In this document: positions 26,384 to 35,126 of the stretch, in pieces
Layout: each line of letters begins with the position of its first letter
Position numbering within the stretch: the stretch's first letter is position 1
Origin: Lachnospiraceae bacterium
GTDB lineage: Bacteria; Bacillota; Clostridia; Lachnospirales; Lachnospiraceae
NCBI GenBank assembly: GCA_020860755.1
Contig: JAJBTQ010000028.1
Coordinates: 1-40,037 of the forward strand
Length of the DNA stretch: 40,037 nucleotides
Direction of reading: 5' to 3'
The notes under the pieces: generated by a model
Told to the model about the DNA's origin: nothing
Database searches by the model: none
What the model saw: only the letters and a program-made list of their open reading frames with translations
Position numbers and translations under genes: made by a program

Positions 26384-27124
26384 ATGGCGAACATTGCATT
26401 GCTTATAGCTGGTGGCTCCGGACAACGGATGCATCAGAACATCCCGAAACAGTTTTTGACTGTAAATGAGCGCCCGGTAATCGTCTATACGCTGGAGGCC
26501 TTTCAGAATCACGCGGACATTGATGCGATCGCTGTAGTCTGCATCGAGGGATGGGATCAGGTGCTTTGGGCCTATGCGAAGCAGTATCATATCACCAAGC
26601 TTCAGTATGTGATTCCCGGCGGAGAGAACGGGCAGGCTTCTATTCGAAACGGGGTCTTTGAGCTGGAAAAGCATTATGGGCCGGATGATCTCGTTTTGAT
26701 CCACGACGCGATTCGTCCCATGGTATCCTCAGAGATCATTTCAGACTGTATCGTGACAACCCAAAAATGCGGCTGCGCGATCGCCACGATCCCCTGTGCG
26801 GAGGCGATGCTTCAGACACAGGATGGGGTTGTCTCCACCGGCAGTTATCCGAGAGATAACCTGAAGAGAACCCAGACGCCGCAGGGATTTCCGCTCGGGC
26901 ATATCTGTGATCTGCACCGGAAGGCACTGGATGCAGGGATCACAAACTCCGTCGCATCCTGCACACTTATGATCGAGATGGGGGAACAGGTTTACTTTTC
27001 GGCCGGTTCGGAAATGAACATCAAGTTGACGACGATTGAGGATATCGCAATTTTCAAGGCGCTGTTGGAAGCAAAACGCCCGGAATGGCTCGCGCCGAAG
27101 GCGGATGAGACAGGAGGAGATTAA
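26384..27124 (+). CDS. IspD/TarI-like cytidylyltransferase (first of tandem pair)
   Basis: 246-residue CTP-dependent nucleotidyltransferase. The CTP-binding start LLIAGGSGQRMHQNIPKQF carries the conserved Arg and Lys, and VLIHDAIRPMVSSEII is the canonical HDAxRP block; the later KLTTIEDIAIFKALL is also typical. The family makes CDP-ME (IspD) or CDP-polyols such as CDP-ribitol (TarI). Sitting between LicD genes in a polysaccharide locus, a CDP-polyol role is more likely than isoprenoid synthesis. AAGGAGAG precedes the ATG by about 8 nt. The next gene is a close paralogue two bases downstream. Confidence 0.88.
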   Translation: MANIALLIAGGSGQRMHQNIPKQFLTVNERPVIVYTLEAFQNHADIDAIAVVCIEGWDQVLWAYAKQYHITKLQYVIPGGENGQASIRNGVFELEKHYGPDDLVLIHDAIRPMVSSEIISDCIVTTQKCGCAIATIPCAEAMLQTQDGVVSTGSYPRDNLKRTQTPQGFPLGHICDLHRKALDAGITNSVASCTLMIEMGEQVYFSAGSEMNIKLTTIEDIAIFKALLEAKRPEWLAPKADETGGD

Positions 27125-27126
27125 AA

Positions 27127-27837
27127 ATGGTTGTGGCATTACTTACTGCTGCCGGAACCGGCACACGGATGCATCAAAATATTCCGAAACAGTTTATCCA
27201 TGTGGATGACAAACCGGTGATCGTATATACGATGGAAGCGTTTCAGAAGCATCCGAACATCGATGCTATCCTTGTGGTTACGCTGGATTCTTGGGACGCT
27301 GTGCTCAAGGCCTATGCGGAACAGTTTGGCATCACAAAGCTGAAGTGGGTGGTTCCCGGCGGGGAGACCGGACAGGAATCCATTCGAAACGGCCTGGAGG
27401 CGCTTGCAAAAGAACTTTCCGATGATGATATCGTGATGGTTCACGATGGAAACCGGCCGCTCGTATCCTCAGAGATCATATCCAACAGTCTGGCTGTCTT
27501 CGCGGAACGGGGGAGCGCTGTCGCTGCGATCCCTTGCACGGAAGTAGTGTTTGAAAGTGATGATGGAGTGTCCTCCATACAGTCTATCGAGAGAGAAAAG
27601 CTGTTCCGGACCCAAACGCCGCACACCTATCGCCTGGGAGAACTGCTGGATGCCCACCACGAGGCGGAAAAGATGGGACTGCCGCCGATGGCTGCGTCCT
27701 GTATGCTGATGAAAGAGCTAGGCAAGACAACATATTTTTCCATGGGTTCCGAGATCAATATGAAGATCACGACCATAGATGACTTAAAGATATTCAAGGC
27801 ACTGCTGCACACAGGGGAAGATGAGGGACTGACATGA
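27127..27837 (+). CDS. IspD/TarI-like cytidylyltransferase (second of tandem pair)
   Basis: 236 residues, clearly homologous over full length to the preceding protein. It shares TRMHQNIPKQF and RTQTP, and the two genes share DNA stretches around the CTP site. One notable change is VMVHDGNRPLVSSEII where relatives have HDAxRP, close to the active site. AGGAGG (27112-27117) 9 nt before ATG gives strong translation. Its ATGA end overlaps the SDR gene. Two tandem, diverged cytidylyltransferases suggest two different CDP-activated substrates or a duplication now specialising. Confidence 0.88.
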   Translation: MVVALLTAAGTGTRMHQNIPKQFIHVDDKPVIVYTMEAFQKHPNIDAILVVTLDSWDAVLKAYAEQFGITKLKWVVPGGETGQESIRNGLEALAKELSDDDIVMVHDGNRPLVSSEIISNSLAVFAERGSAVAAIPCTEVVFESDDGVSSIQSIEREKLFRTQTPHTYRLGELLDAHHEAEKMGLPPMAASCMLMKELGKTTYFSMGSEINMKITTIDDLKIFKALLHTGEDEGLT

Positions 27838-28889
27838 TCCGATACAGCGAAGCTTATTGGAATGATGTGGACCGTGTGCTGGCATGTGTTCCGCATCTGG
27901 AAGAACTAAAGGGAGCATCTATTCTGATCACCGGTGCAACAGGAATGATCTGCTCATCTCTGGCAGAACTTTTGCTTTGCTGTAACCGCAGTCAGGGAGC
28001 CGGAATCCGGATCATTCTGGCTGGCAGAAGTTTGGATCGTATCCACAGCCGGTTTTCCGGATTCATGGAAGGGGAGGATTATTTCTACCTGCCTTACGAC
28101 GCAACGGGACAGGGTTCGTTGGATATCGATGCGGAGTATATTGTTCACGGTGCGAGCAATGCGGACCCCGCCGTTTTGACAGAGGAACCCGTGGAGACGA
28201 TCCTCGCCAACGTAACCGGATTAAACAGGTTGTTAAAAGCGGCTGGAGCAGGTAAGAGCAAACGTCTGCTCTATATTTCTTCCAGTGAAGTCTATGGGAA
28301 CCGACCGGCCCGGAGCGAAGAGGTTCCCTACCGCGAGGAGGATTATGGGTATGTCGACATTTTAAATCCCCGCGCAGCCTATCCCGCAGCAAAACGCACG
28401 GCGGAGACGCTGTGTGTTTCTTACGGGAAAGAGTATGGGATCGATACGGTAATTGTCCGGCCCGGACATATCTACGGCCCATCCATCACCGATAAGGACA
28501 GCCGCGCGTCGGCCCAGTTTACACGCAACGCTGCCGCCGGTGAGAACATTGTAATGAAGAGCGCCGGCACTCAGCTGCGCTCCTACTGCTATACACTGGA
28601 TTGCGCGTCCGCCATTTTGACGGTCCTCTTAAATGGAGACAGAGGCAATGCCTACAATATCTCTAACAGGGATTCTATCGTGACGATCCGTGACGTGGCC
28701 GAAGCTTTTGCGGCGGCCGGCGGGACAAAGGTGGTCTTTGAGGAGGCGTCAAGCCGGGAAAAGGCGGGTTATAACCTGATGACCAACTCTTCCCTGAATG
28801 CTGAGAAATTGGAGAATCTGGGCTGGAGGGCTCTCTTCGGTTTGGAAGAAGGCGCAAAAAAGACGATTGCGTTTTACAGACAAGGATAA
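27834..28889 (+). CDS. NAD-dependent epimerase/dehydratase (extended SDR)
   Basis: 351 residues. The Rossmann motif is ILITGATGMICSSLAELLL, the catalytic Ser/Tyr-x3-Lys set is in YISSSEVYGNRP and AAYPAAKRTAETLC, and RPGHIYGPSITDKDSRASAQ is typical of nucleotide-sugar SDRs. The third glycine of the usual TGxxGxxG motif is Cys here. It starts within the stop of the second cytidylyltransferase (ATGA), a tight coupling that recalls IspD-like/SDR pairs making CDP-linked polyols or sugars. The precise reaction (epimerase, dehydratase or reductase) cannot be assigned. Confidence 0.85.
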   Translation: MIRYSEAYWNDVDRVLACVPHLEELKGASILITGATGMICSSLAELLLCCNRSQGAGIRIILAGRSLDRIHSRFSGFMEGEDYFYLPYDATGQGSLDIDAEYIVHGASNADPAVLTEEPVETILANVTGLNRLLKAAGAGKSKRLLYISSSEVYGNRPARSEEVPYREEDYGYVDILNPRAAYPAAKRTAETLCVSYGKEYGIDTVIVRPGHIYGPSITDKDSRASAQFTRNAAAGENIVMKSAGTQLRSYCYTLDCASAILTVLLNGDRGNAYNISNRDSIVTIRDVAEAFAAAGGTKVVFEEASSREKAGYNLMTNSSLNAEKLENLGWRALFGLEEGAKKTIAFYRQG

Positions 28890-28893
28890 CAAG

Positions 28894-29922
28894 ATGGATA
28901 TCAAGATCAGTTGCATTATCCCCTATTACAACGGCGAAAAGGAATTTTTGCAGCAGTGTGTCGAAAGCATCCTGCAGCAGGATTTTGAGGATTATGAGAT
29001 TCTGATCGTAAATGACGGGAGCGATGAAGTCCATGCGGCCGGCCTGGAAGAGATTCGGAATCTGGACAGCAGGATTAAGGTTATTTCCCAACCGAACCGT
29101 GGCGTTTCTGCAGCCCGGAACAGGGCGATGCTGGATGCGCGGGGAGAATATGTTGCATTTGTAGACGCGGATGATTTTGTGGTCTCATATTTTTTCTCGG
29201 AGGCATACAACATTGCTAAGGAGAGGAAAGCAAAATATGTTGTGGGTGGAACTATTGCGACACATTCCAGACAGCAGCATCCATCCCGTATATCAGATCC
29301 TGAGATCATAGAATGCAGCTCCAAAGCTTTTCGGACTGATTTTCTTGTAGTCACGGAAACCATGCAGGATGATGGATATTTTGGACGTGGTCCGGTAGCA
29401 AGATTAATCAGTCGGGAGATTGCTTTACAGGTGCTTTTCCCGGAAAATGTGAAACTGGGGGAGGACAGCCTCTGGAATATGGATGTACTCGCGAAATGCG
29501 ACAAGATTTATAAAGTATATCAAATATGGTATATTTACTGGCAGCATCCGGATTCGACTTGTCATAGATATAATGACGATATGGTCGAGATAATCGAGGA
29601 ACATTTAAACGAGCTGGCCCCGAAGATCGATTTCGGCAGAGAGGACGAGGCAGAGGCCTATTTCCTTCGCATGTATGAGTTCCTCCGCCAGCAGGTCTTT
29701 GGAAGCTATCTCGGACGAAAAGAGTGCCCGCTCCCGGTGCGCAAAAGAGCCCGGATGTTTCGGTCGCTTTTGGGACGCGAACCATGGAACCTTTATGAAG
29801 GGCATGTGGATCCGAAAAAGTGTGACCAAAGAACCAGGGGGAAGCTCAGGCTGGTTCACTCAGGGATGTTATTTTGGTTCTGGTATTTCAGAAGTTTCGT
29901 GAGAGGAAACAAAGAAGGGTAA
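28894..29922 (+). CDS. Family 2 glycosyltransferase
   Basis: 342-residue GT-A transferase: KISCIIPYYNGEKEFLQQCV at the N-terminus, LIVNDGSDE, then RGVSAARNRAMLDARGEYVA and the metal-binding FVDADDFVVSYF. The later stretch LGEDSLWNMDVLAKCD is the acceptor-side ED motif of this subgroup. The C-terminal 100 residues are basic with a hydrophobic LFWFWYFRSFV end that may bind the membrane. ATG 28894 is chosen because the fold begins there; the upstream frame overlaps the SDR gene. Sugar specificity is unknown. It is 3 bp ahead of the second polymerase. Confidence 0.92.
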   Translation: MDIKISCIIPYYNGEKEFLQQCVESILQQDFEDYEILIVNDGSDEVHAAGLEEIRNLDSRIKVISQPNRGVSAARNRAMLDARGEYVAFVDADDFVVSYFFSEAYNIAKERKAKYVVGGTIATHSRQQHPSRISDPEIIECSSKAFRTDFLVVTETMQDDGYFGRGPVARLISREIALQVLFPENVKLGEDSLWNMDVLAKCDKIYKVYQIWYIYWQHPDSTCHRYNDDMVEIIEEHLNELAPKIDFGREDEAEAYFLRMYEFLRQQVFGSYLGRKECPLPVRKRARMFRSLLGREPWNLYEGHVDPKKCDQRTRGKLRLVHSGMLFWFWYFRSFVRGNKEG

Positions 29923-29925
29923 CGT

Positions 29926-31158
29926 ATGGATCGGACATTTTCCGCACCGAAACCGTATATTTGCTGGAGGGATGACCTGTTTTATCTGGCCTTCCTGTTT
30001 CTGTTTCTGGACTCTATGCTCTCTGTCTATCTCTATTTCGGCGACTCCGCCGTCGGAGCGGCGAACCGAGCCTCCCAGGTCTGCTATCTTCTTTTTCTGG
30101 GAGTGTGCGTCCTAAGCCTGCTTTTGCGTAAAAACTATACTACAATGGAGATCTTGTCGATCGGCGGGTTGTTGATCCTGGGAGTTCTTTCCTATTTTTT
30201 GTGTGATTCGCACGTTTTTTTAGATCTTACCTTTATGATCTCAATCTCCAAAAATGTTGATTTTGAAAAGTTTATGAGGCGGCTTGTAATCACACTGGCA
30301 GTCTTTTTGTTTATTGTAATCTGTCTGTCATGCCTTGGTGCCTTAAATTCCGTGGTCAAAACGAGATCCGACAATGATCAGATGAGAAATTCGCTTGGAT
30401 TTGGACATCCGAATGTGCTGGGACTTTTAGTCTTTGAGCTGATCGCCGGGGTGGTTGTTTTGGAGAGGAAACGGTTGAAGACGGTGCATCTGTGGCTGCT
30501 GCTCGCGCTTGGCCTGATCTTTTACTGGATCTCCAAATCGCAGACTCTGCTGGTGGGAGTCTGCCTGCTTATCGGAGCAGTTTTGGTTTATAAATGGTTG
30601 GCACGAAAAGCTTTGACATCGCGGCAGATGAAGATTGTCTTGAGTATCATCCTTCTGGCTGCGCTGGCAGCGGTTGTTCTTGTCATTTATCACTACTGGA
30701 GCGACCCGGACTCCCTGTCTTTTGCGACGCTTGCCGGGCGGATCAGGCAGGCCCACCGATATCTGAACGCGTATGGACTCAGCGCGTTCGGAAAGGAGAT
30801 CCTGACCGGTTCCGATGTCGCGCTGCCCGGATATGAGGCGGGATATTCCTATCTGGATAATGGAGAGATGTGGTATCTGATCCGTCTCGGCATTGTGGGA
30901 TGTGCCGTATTCTTTTACACGTATATCCGCATGATCATAAAAAGCATAAACCAGAGAGAGTTTGTGCTCTGTATCATCGCTGTGGTTTATCTGTGCTATA
31001 CTCTGACAGAGAACTCGGCTATGAGAATTCCGTTCAACTTTATGATCCTTTACGCGGGGATGATGTTGTACAACGGGAATGTGCTGAAAAGAGAAATGAC
31101 ACTAAGAAGGCGAGCGGGAGGCGTGCAGTATGCCGTCCTGAACAAGGAGAGAAACTAG
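29926..31158 (+). CDS. Wzy-like exopolysaccharide polymerase (second copy)
   Basis: 410 residues with about ten to eleven membrane segments and an extracytoplasmic loop at roughly 265-315 containing LAGRIRQAHRYLNAYGLSAF and EAGYSYLDNGEMWYLIRLG. The NSLGFGHPNVLGLLVFELIA block is common in Gram-positive Wzy polymerases. It is the second polymerase of the locus and shares little visible sequence with the 14258 protein. The flippase gene begins 7 bp after it, so Wzy-Wzx form a unit here as at 14258-16938. No strong ribosome site is visible beyond AAGAAGGG. Confidence 0.82.
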   Translation: MDRTFSAPKPYICWRDDLFYLAFLFLFLDSMLSVYLYFGDSAVGAANRASQVCYLLFLGVCVLSLLLRKNYTTMEILSIGGLLILGVLSYFLCDSHVFLDLTFMISISKNVDFEKFMRRLVITLAVFLFIVICLSCLGALNSVVKTRSDNDQMRNSLGFGHPNVLGLLVFELIAGVVVLERKRLKTVHLWLLLALGLIFYWISKSQTLLVGVCLLIGAVLVYKWLARKALTSRQMKIVLSIILLAALAAVVLVIYHYWSDPDSLSFATLAGRIRQAHRYLNAYGLSAFGKEILTGSDVALPGYEAGYSYLDNGEMWYLIRLGIVGCAVFFYTYIRMIIKSINQREFVLCIIAVVYLCYTLTENSAMRIPFNFMILYAGMMLYNGNVLKREMTLRRRAGGVQYAVLNKERN

Positions 31159-31165
31159 AATAGGC

Positions 31166-32629
31166 ATGGGTAAATTGACTGAAAGTTACAAAAACTCGCC
31201 CAAACAGGTAAAAGCGGCGCTGTGGTTTCTCGTCTGCTCATTTCTGCAGAGGGGCATCTCGGTAATCACCACCCCCATCTTTACGAGGGTACTAACGACC
31301 GCCGAGTATGGTCAGTACAGCACGTTCAATTCATGGATGAGCATCATCACTATCTTTATCACGCTCAACCTGTACTCCGGCGTATATACACAGGGACTGA
31401 TCAAGAACAGTGACGACCGCGAAGCCTATTCCTCCTCTCTGGAGGGGCTGATGACCACATTGGTTGCCTGCGCTACGGTGGCCTATGTGCTGTTCCACAA
31501 TTTCTGGAACAATCTGTTTTCCCTGACGACGGCCCAGATGCTGTGTATGCTGGTCATGATCTGGGCGACTGCTGTCTATCGGTTCTGGGCTGCCGAGCAG
31601 AGGGTGCTTTTAACTTATAAGAGGTTGGTTGCGGTCACGCTGATCGCTTCGTGCGCGCGGCCGGTGCTGTCTCTGATCCTGGTGCTCACTGCCTCTTACG
31701 ACAGAGTGACGGCGCGGGTCCTCGGCCTTGCGATCGTGGATATGGCCGCGTTCGTCGGATTATACTATATCCAGATGAAGCGGGGGAAAAAGTTTTTCTC
31801 CGGGGCCTACTGGAAGAATGCGATCCTGTTCCATCTGCCGCTGATCCCGCACTATCTCTCGCAGACTGTCTTAAGCGGCGCGGACCGGATCATGATCCGC
31901 AGCATGGTCGGGTCTTCAGAGGCTGGAATTTACGGCCTGGCCTACTCGGTTTCTCAGATCATGCTATTATTCAACAGTGCCCTTACGCAGACGCTGAGTC
32001 CCTGGATCTATCAGAAGATAAAGGATAAAAAGGTGCAGGATATCCATGGGATAGCGTATGGTTCTCTTCTGCTCATTGCCGCGGTCAACCTGCTTCTTAT
32101 GGCGCTGGCGCCGGAGGTGATCCGGATCTTTGCACCTTCGTCCTACTATGCCGCCATCTATGTCATTCCGCCGGTGTCAATGAGCGTAATCTTTATCTTC
32201 TGCTATGATCTGTTTGCGAAATTTGCCTTTTACTATGAACGGACAAAGTTTATCATGGTGGCAAGCATTATAGCCGCTGCGGCCAATATCGGTTTGAACC
32301 TTGTTTTCATTCCGATGTTCGGGTATGTCGCTGCGGGGTACACAACGCTGGCGTGTTATATGATTTATGCGATCGCGCACTACTTGTTTATGAACCGGGT
32401 GTGCAAATTGGATATGGACGGAGAACGGCCGTACAAAACGAGAATCCTGCTTTTGATCATCGTTGTATTTATGGCGCTCGGCTTCTACTTCCTGTTTACC
32501 TACAACTTCCCGATCCTGCGCTATGCGTCGCTGGCTGTCATGGTTGTTATACTGATCTTGCTTCGGAAGCGCATCCGATCACTGGTCAGCAATTTGATGA
32601 ACATGCGCAGGTCGAATAGAAAATCTTGA
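31166..32629 (+). CDS. Wzx-like polysaccharide flippase (second copy)
   Basis: 487 residues with 12-14 membrane segments, MOP/oligosaccharide flippase superfamily. Marker blocks are GISVITTPIFTRVLTTAEYG near residues 31-50 and SGADRIMIRSMVGSSEAGIYG near 233-253. The C-terminus is basic (RRSNRKS). It would export repeat units for the polymerase just upstream. It resembles the subgroup of Wzx with the GQYSTFNSWMSI motif, different from the 15478 flippase. Its stop codon lies inside the -35 of the next promoter. Confidence 0.93.
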   Translation: MGKLTESYKNSPKQVKAALWFLVCSFLQRGISVITTPIFTRVLTTAEYGQYSTFNSWMSIITIFITLNLYSGVYTQGLIKNSDDREAYSSSLEGLMTTLVACATVAYVLFHNFWNNLFSLTTAQMLCMLVMIWATAVYRFWAAEQRVLLTYKRLVAVTLIASCARPVLSLILVLTASYDRVTARVLGLAIVDMAAFVGLYYIQMKRGKKFFSGAYWKNAILFHLPLIPHYLSQTVLSGADRIMIRSMVGSSEAGIYGLAYSVSQIMLLFNSALTQTLSPWIYQKIKDKKVQDIHGIAYGSLLLIAAVNLLLMALAPEVIRIFAPSSYYAAIYVIPPVSMSVIFIFCYDLFAKFAFYYERTKFIMVASIIAAAANIGLNLVFIPMFGYVAAGYTTLACYMIYAIAHYLFMNRVCKLDMDGERPYKTRILLLIIVVFMALGFYFLFTYNFPILRYASLAVMVVILILLRKRIRSLVSNLMNMRRSNRKS

Positions 32630-32654
32630 AGAATGACAGGATTTCTGCTATGAT
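32626..32654 (+). promoter_or_regulatory. Promoter for the third LicD unit, CTTGAAGAA type with extended -10
   Basis: TTGAAG (32626-32631), 17-nt spacer, TATGAT (32649-32654), preceded by TG at 32646-32647 (extended -10). It is 48 nt before ATG 32703. The first 11 bases around the -35 (TCTTGAAGAAT) match the promoter at 25409. Confidence 0.65.
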
Positions 32655-32702
32655 ATCTCTGATTGTGGTGATGACAGGGACACACAGAATGGGACAGAGC
32701 AG

Positions 32703-33560
32703 ATGACTGAGATCCAACAGAGGATTTTTGATATTTTTAAAGAAGTTTCCGCGATCTGTGAGAGGAACGGGATCCGGTATTTTGCGATCGGAGGAACCTG
32801 TCTCGGCGCAGTACGCCATCAGGGTTTTATCCCATGGGATGATGATCTGGATATCGCTGTGCCGCTTGACGAGTTCTCCGAATTTCTGGAAGCCCTTAGG
32901 CGGGAGCTGCCGGATTGGCTCGAGGTCTCCACTCCCCGGGAAGCCAGGCACAACCCACACTTTTTTGTAAAAGTGATGGACAACCGGACCATGATGACGG
33001 AGGATGAGTTCATTCCCTGGAAGGATACTTACGAGGGAGTCTGGCTGGATATCATGCCGATGTCGGGTGCCCCTGCTCCGGGAGCCGAACGGGATGAATT
33101 TGTAAAACAGATCCATCATTACCGCCGCCAAAGCCGTCTCATAAAATATAAAATGTCCGAACAGGATACATTACGGGGTAAGCTGCATTGGCTGGTGGTC
33201 TCTCCTCTTCGGCTGTGTGCGGGGGATTATGTGTGGAAAAAGTGGTGGAAGTTTTTATCGCACTATCCCTTTGATTCCAGCCCTTTTGTGGGATATGTCT
33301 GGCAGAGACGGGTGGCTGAGCTGCTGTTTCCGCAGGAGTGGTACGCGGATTTTGTATACCTGCCGTTTGAGGACACGCAGATCCGCTGTCCGGTCGGCTA
33401 CCATGAATTTTTGACACAGATGTTTGGAGATTACATGCAATACCCTCCGGAGGATCAGCGTAATTCCGGTCATCACTTCGAAAAAGGAGCGATTGATCTG
33501 GAGCACTCATACAAGGATTATCAGTCCGGAAAATATCGGATCACAGATATCATACACTGA
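32703..33560 (+). CDS. LicD-family phosphotransferase (third of three)
   Basis: 285 residues. The core is GGTCLGAVRHQGFIPW then DDDLDI, with D46-D48 as the catalytic Asp group, followed by WLDIMPMSGAP and a C-terminal FGDYMQYPPEDQRNSGHHF. It begins directly with the LicD fold and so is the most compact of the three. The ribosome site is weak (GGGACAGAGC). A TagD-like cytidylyltransferase follows 16 bp later, making donor synthesis and transfer adjacent. The transferred group (glycerol-phosphate, choline-phosphate or other) is not fixed by the sequence. Confidence 0.9.
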   Translation: MTEIQQRIFDIFKEVSAICERNGIRYFAIGGTCLGAVRHQGFIPWDDDLDIAVPLDEFSEFLEALRRELPDWLEVSTPREARHNPHFFVKVMDNRTMMTEDEFIPWKDTYEGVWLDIMPMSGAPAPGAERDEFVKQIHHYRRQSRLIKYKMSEQDTLRGKLHWLVVSPLRLCAGDYVWKKWWKFLSHYPFDSSPFVGYVWQRRVAELLFPQEWYADFVYLPFEDTQIRCPVGYHEFLTQMFGDYMQYPPEDQRNSGHHFEKGAIDLEHSYKDYQSGKYRITDIIH

Positions 33561-33576
33561 AAAGGAAGGACGAATT

Positions 33577-34011
33577 ATGGTAATAGGATACACAACTGGC
33601 GTATATGATCTGTTTCATGTTGGACATTTAAATCTCCTTCGGAACGCGAAGGGGATGTGCGACCGCCTGATCGTTGGCGTGACAGTGGACGAGCTGGTCG
33701 GATACAAGGACAAAGAGGCCGTGATCCCTTTTGAAGACCGGATTGAGATGGTGCGTGCCTGCCGCTATGTGGATGCGGCTGTCCCGCAGTACGACATGGA
33801 TAAGCTCACCGCGTGCAAAAAGCTGGGAGCCTCCTATCTGTTTGTCGGCGATGACTGGTATGGCACGGAAAAGTGGCAGGATTATGAGGAAGAATTTGCT
33901 AAGGAAGGCATAAAGATCGTGTATTTCCCGTATACGAAAGAGGTATCCTCCACCAGGATCCTGGAGGCAATGCAGGGCGGGAAAAAATTAGACGGAAATG
34001 ACGGAAAATAA
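33577..34011 (+). CDS. Glycerol-3-phosphate cytidylyltransferase-like protein
   Basis: 144-residue cytidylyltransferase of the TagD/GCT family, making a CDP-alcohol from CTP. The catalytic HxGH is in YDLFHVGHLNLLRNAK (H14, H17). GDDWYGTEKWQDYEEEF is the substrate-region block typical of glycerol-3-phosphate enzymes, and EVSSTRILEAM is the C-terminal nucleotide motif. Length is close to TagD. AAGGAAGGA before ATG 33577 fixes the start; the longer frame from 33424 runs through the LicD gene. CDP-glycerol is the best guess for the product; CDP-ethanolamine-like products are an alternative. Confidence 0.9.
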   Translation: MVIGYTTGVYDLFHVGHLNLLRNAKGMCDRLIVGVTVDELVGYKDKEAVIPFEDRIEMVRACRYVDAAVPQYDMDKLTACKKLGASYLFVGDDWYGTEKWQDYEEEFAKEGIKIVYFPYTKEVSSTRILEAMQGGKKLDGNDGK

Positions 34012-34049
34012 CTTTCCGGGTCAGACAGGTTCGGGAAGGGAAGACGCGC

Positions 34050-35123
34050 ATGGCTGAATTGAAGAGCAAAACGAGACGACTGGGTTATATTGACGCCCTA
34101 AAAGGGTTTGGCATTATCCTGATGGTATTGGGCCATATGCACTTTGGCCACAATGCTTTGCATCAGTATATTTTTGGCTTTCATATGCCGCTGTTTTTCC
34201 TTGTATCCGGGTATCTGTACAAGACACCGAAGAATCTGGTCGACAGTATAAGACAGAAAATGAAGGGACTGCTGGTCCCATATTTTATTTTGGGCCTGGG
34301 ATATTATCTTTTCTGGATGTTCCGGCATCTTCATACGGGAGACAGCTTGTTTGCCCCGTTAAAGGCAGTTTTGTGGGTGACGGTAGACGGGCTTCCCGTC
34401 GAGTCAGCCCTGTGGTTTTTGATGGTCATGTTCTGGGCATGGCTGATCTACGCCCTGATCGACAGATTCATCAAAGATATATGGACCAAGACATTTATCA
34501 TCATCCTGATTAGCGTCCTTGGCTGCGTGTGGTGTTATGTCCTGCCGTTCCGGCTTCCCTGGGGGCTGCAGGACGCGTTTGCGGTACAGATGTTTTTCCT
34601 GGCCGGAGAAGCCTACCGCCGTCTGGAGAACCGGAGAGGAGGGTTCATAAGGTCTTGGAAAAACGTGCCTGATATCCGCAAGATCTGCTTTTTGATCGTT
34701 GGAATTTTAATCGATGCACTGTTTATCTGCGAAAACGGATTCGTAAATATCCGCCTGGGACAATGGCCGGGATTTATCTTAACATACGTCAATGCAATCC
34801 TGGCGGTCTGGCTCTGGATGGAGCTGATCCGATGTCTGATGAAGAATCGTACCCTGCGCGCTATGCCTGGGGCAATCTTTGAGCGGATCGGAAAGTTCTC
34901 GATCGTGTGGCTGTGTATCAACCATCCGGTGATCCGGCTTGCGAAATTGATATCAAATGCCATCTTTGTAAACGCACGTTATCCGCTGATCAAACAGACG
35001 GTGATAGTCGTACTGGCACTCGTGTTCCTGTACGTGATCGCTGAGCTGCTTATGAACACCCCGGCCAGGGTTATTTTACGGAAGTGGAAAGACAGGAAAA
35101 TACTACATCCTGAGAGCAATTAA
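34050..35123 (+). CDS. Acyltransferase-3 family membrane protein
   Basis: 357 residues, about ten membrane segments. The N-terminus YIDALKGFGIILMVLGHMHF carries the family RxxDxxxG-like start and the catalytic-type His, and QYIFGFHMPLFFLVSGYLYK is the second hallmark block. The family O-acetylates surface sugars using cytoplasmic acyl-CoA. GGGAAGGGAAG lies before the ATG. It follows the TagD-like gene by 38 bp and ends the LicD-CTase-acyltransferase unit. Along with the broken MBOAT gene it is the only O-acyltransferase in the window, and an esterase-like protein lies downstream. Confidence 0.9.
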   Translation: MAELKSKTRRLGYIDALKGFGIILMVLGHMHFGHNALHQYIFGFHMPLFFLVSGYLYKTPKNLVDSIRQKMKGLLVPYFILGLGYYLFWMFRHLHTGDSLFAPLKAVLWVTVDGLPVESALWFLMVMFWAWLIYALIDRFIKDIWTKTFIIILISVLGCVWCYVLPFRLPWGLQDAFAVQMFFLAGEAYRRLENRRGGFIRSWKNVPDIRKICFLIVGILIDALFICENGFVNIRLGQWPGFILTYVNAILAVWLWMELIRCLMKNRTLRAMPGAIFERIGKFSIVWLCINHPVIRLAKLISNAIFVNARYPLIKQTVIVVLALVFLYVIAELLMNTPARVILRKWKDRKILHPESN

Positions 35124-35126
35124 ACC

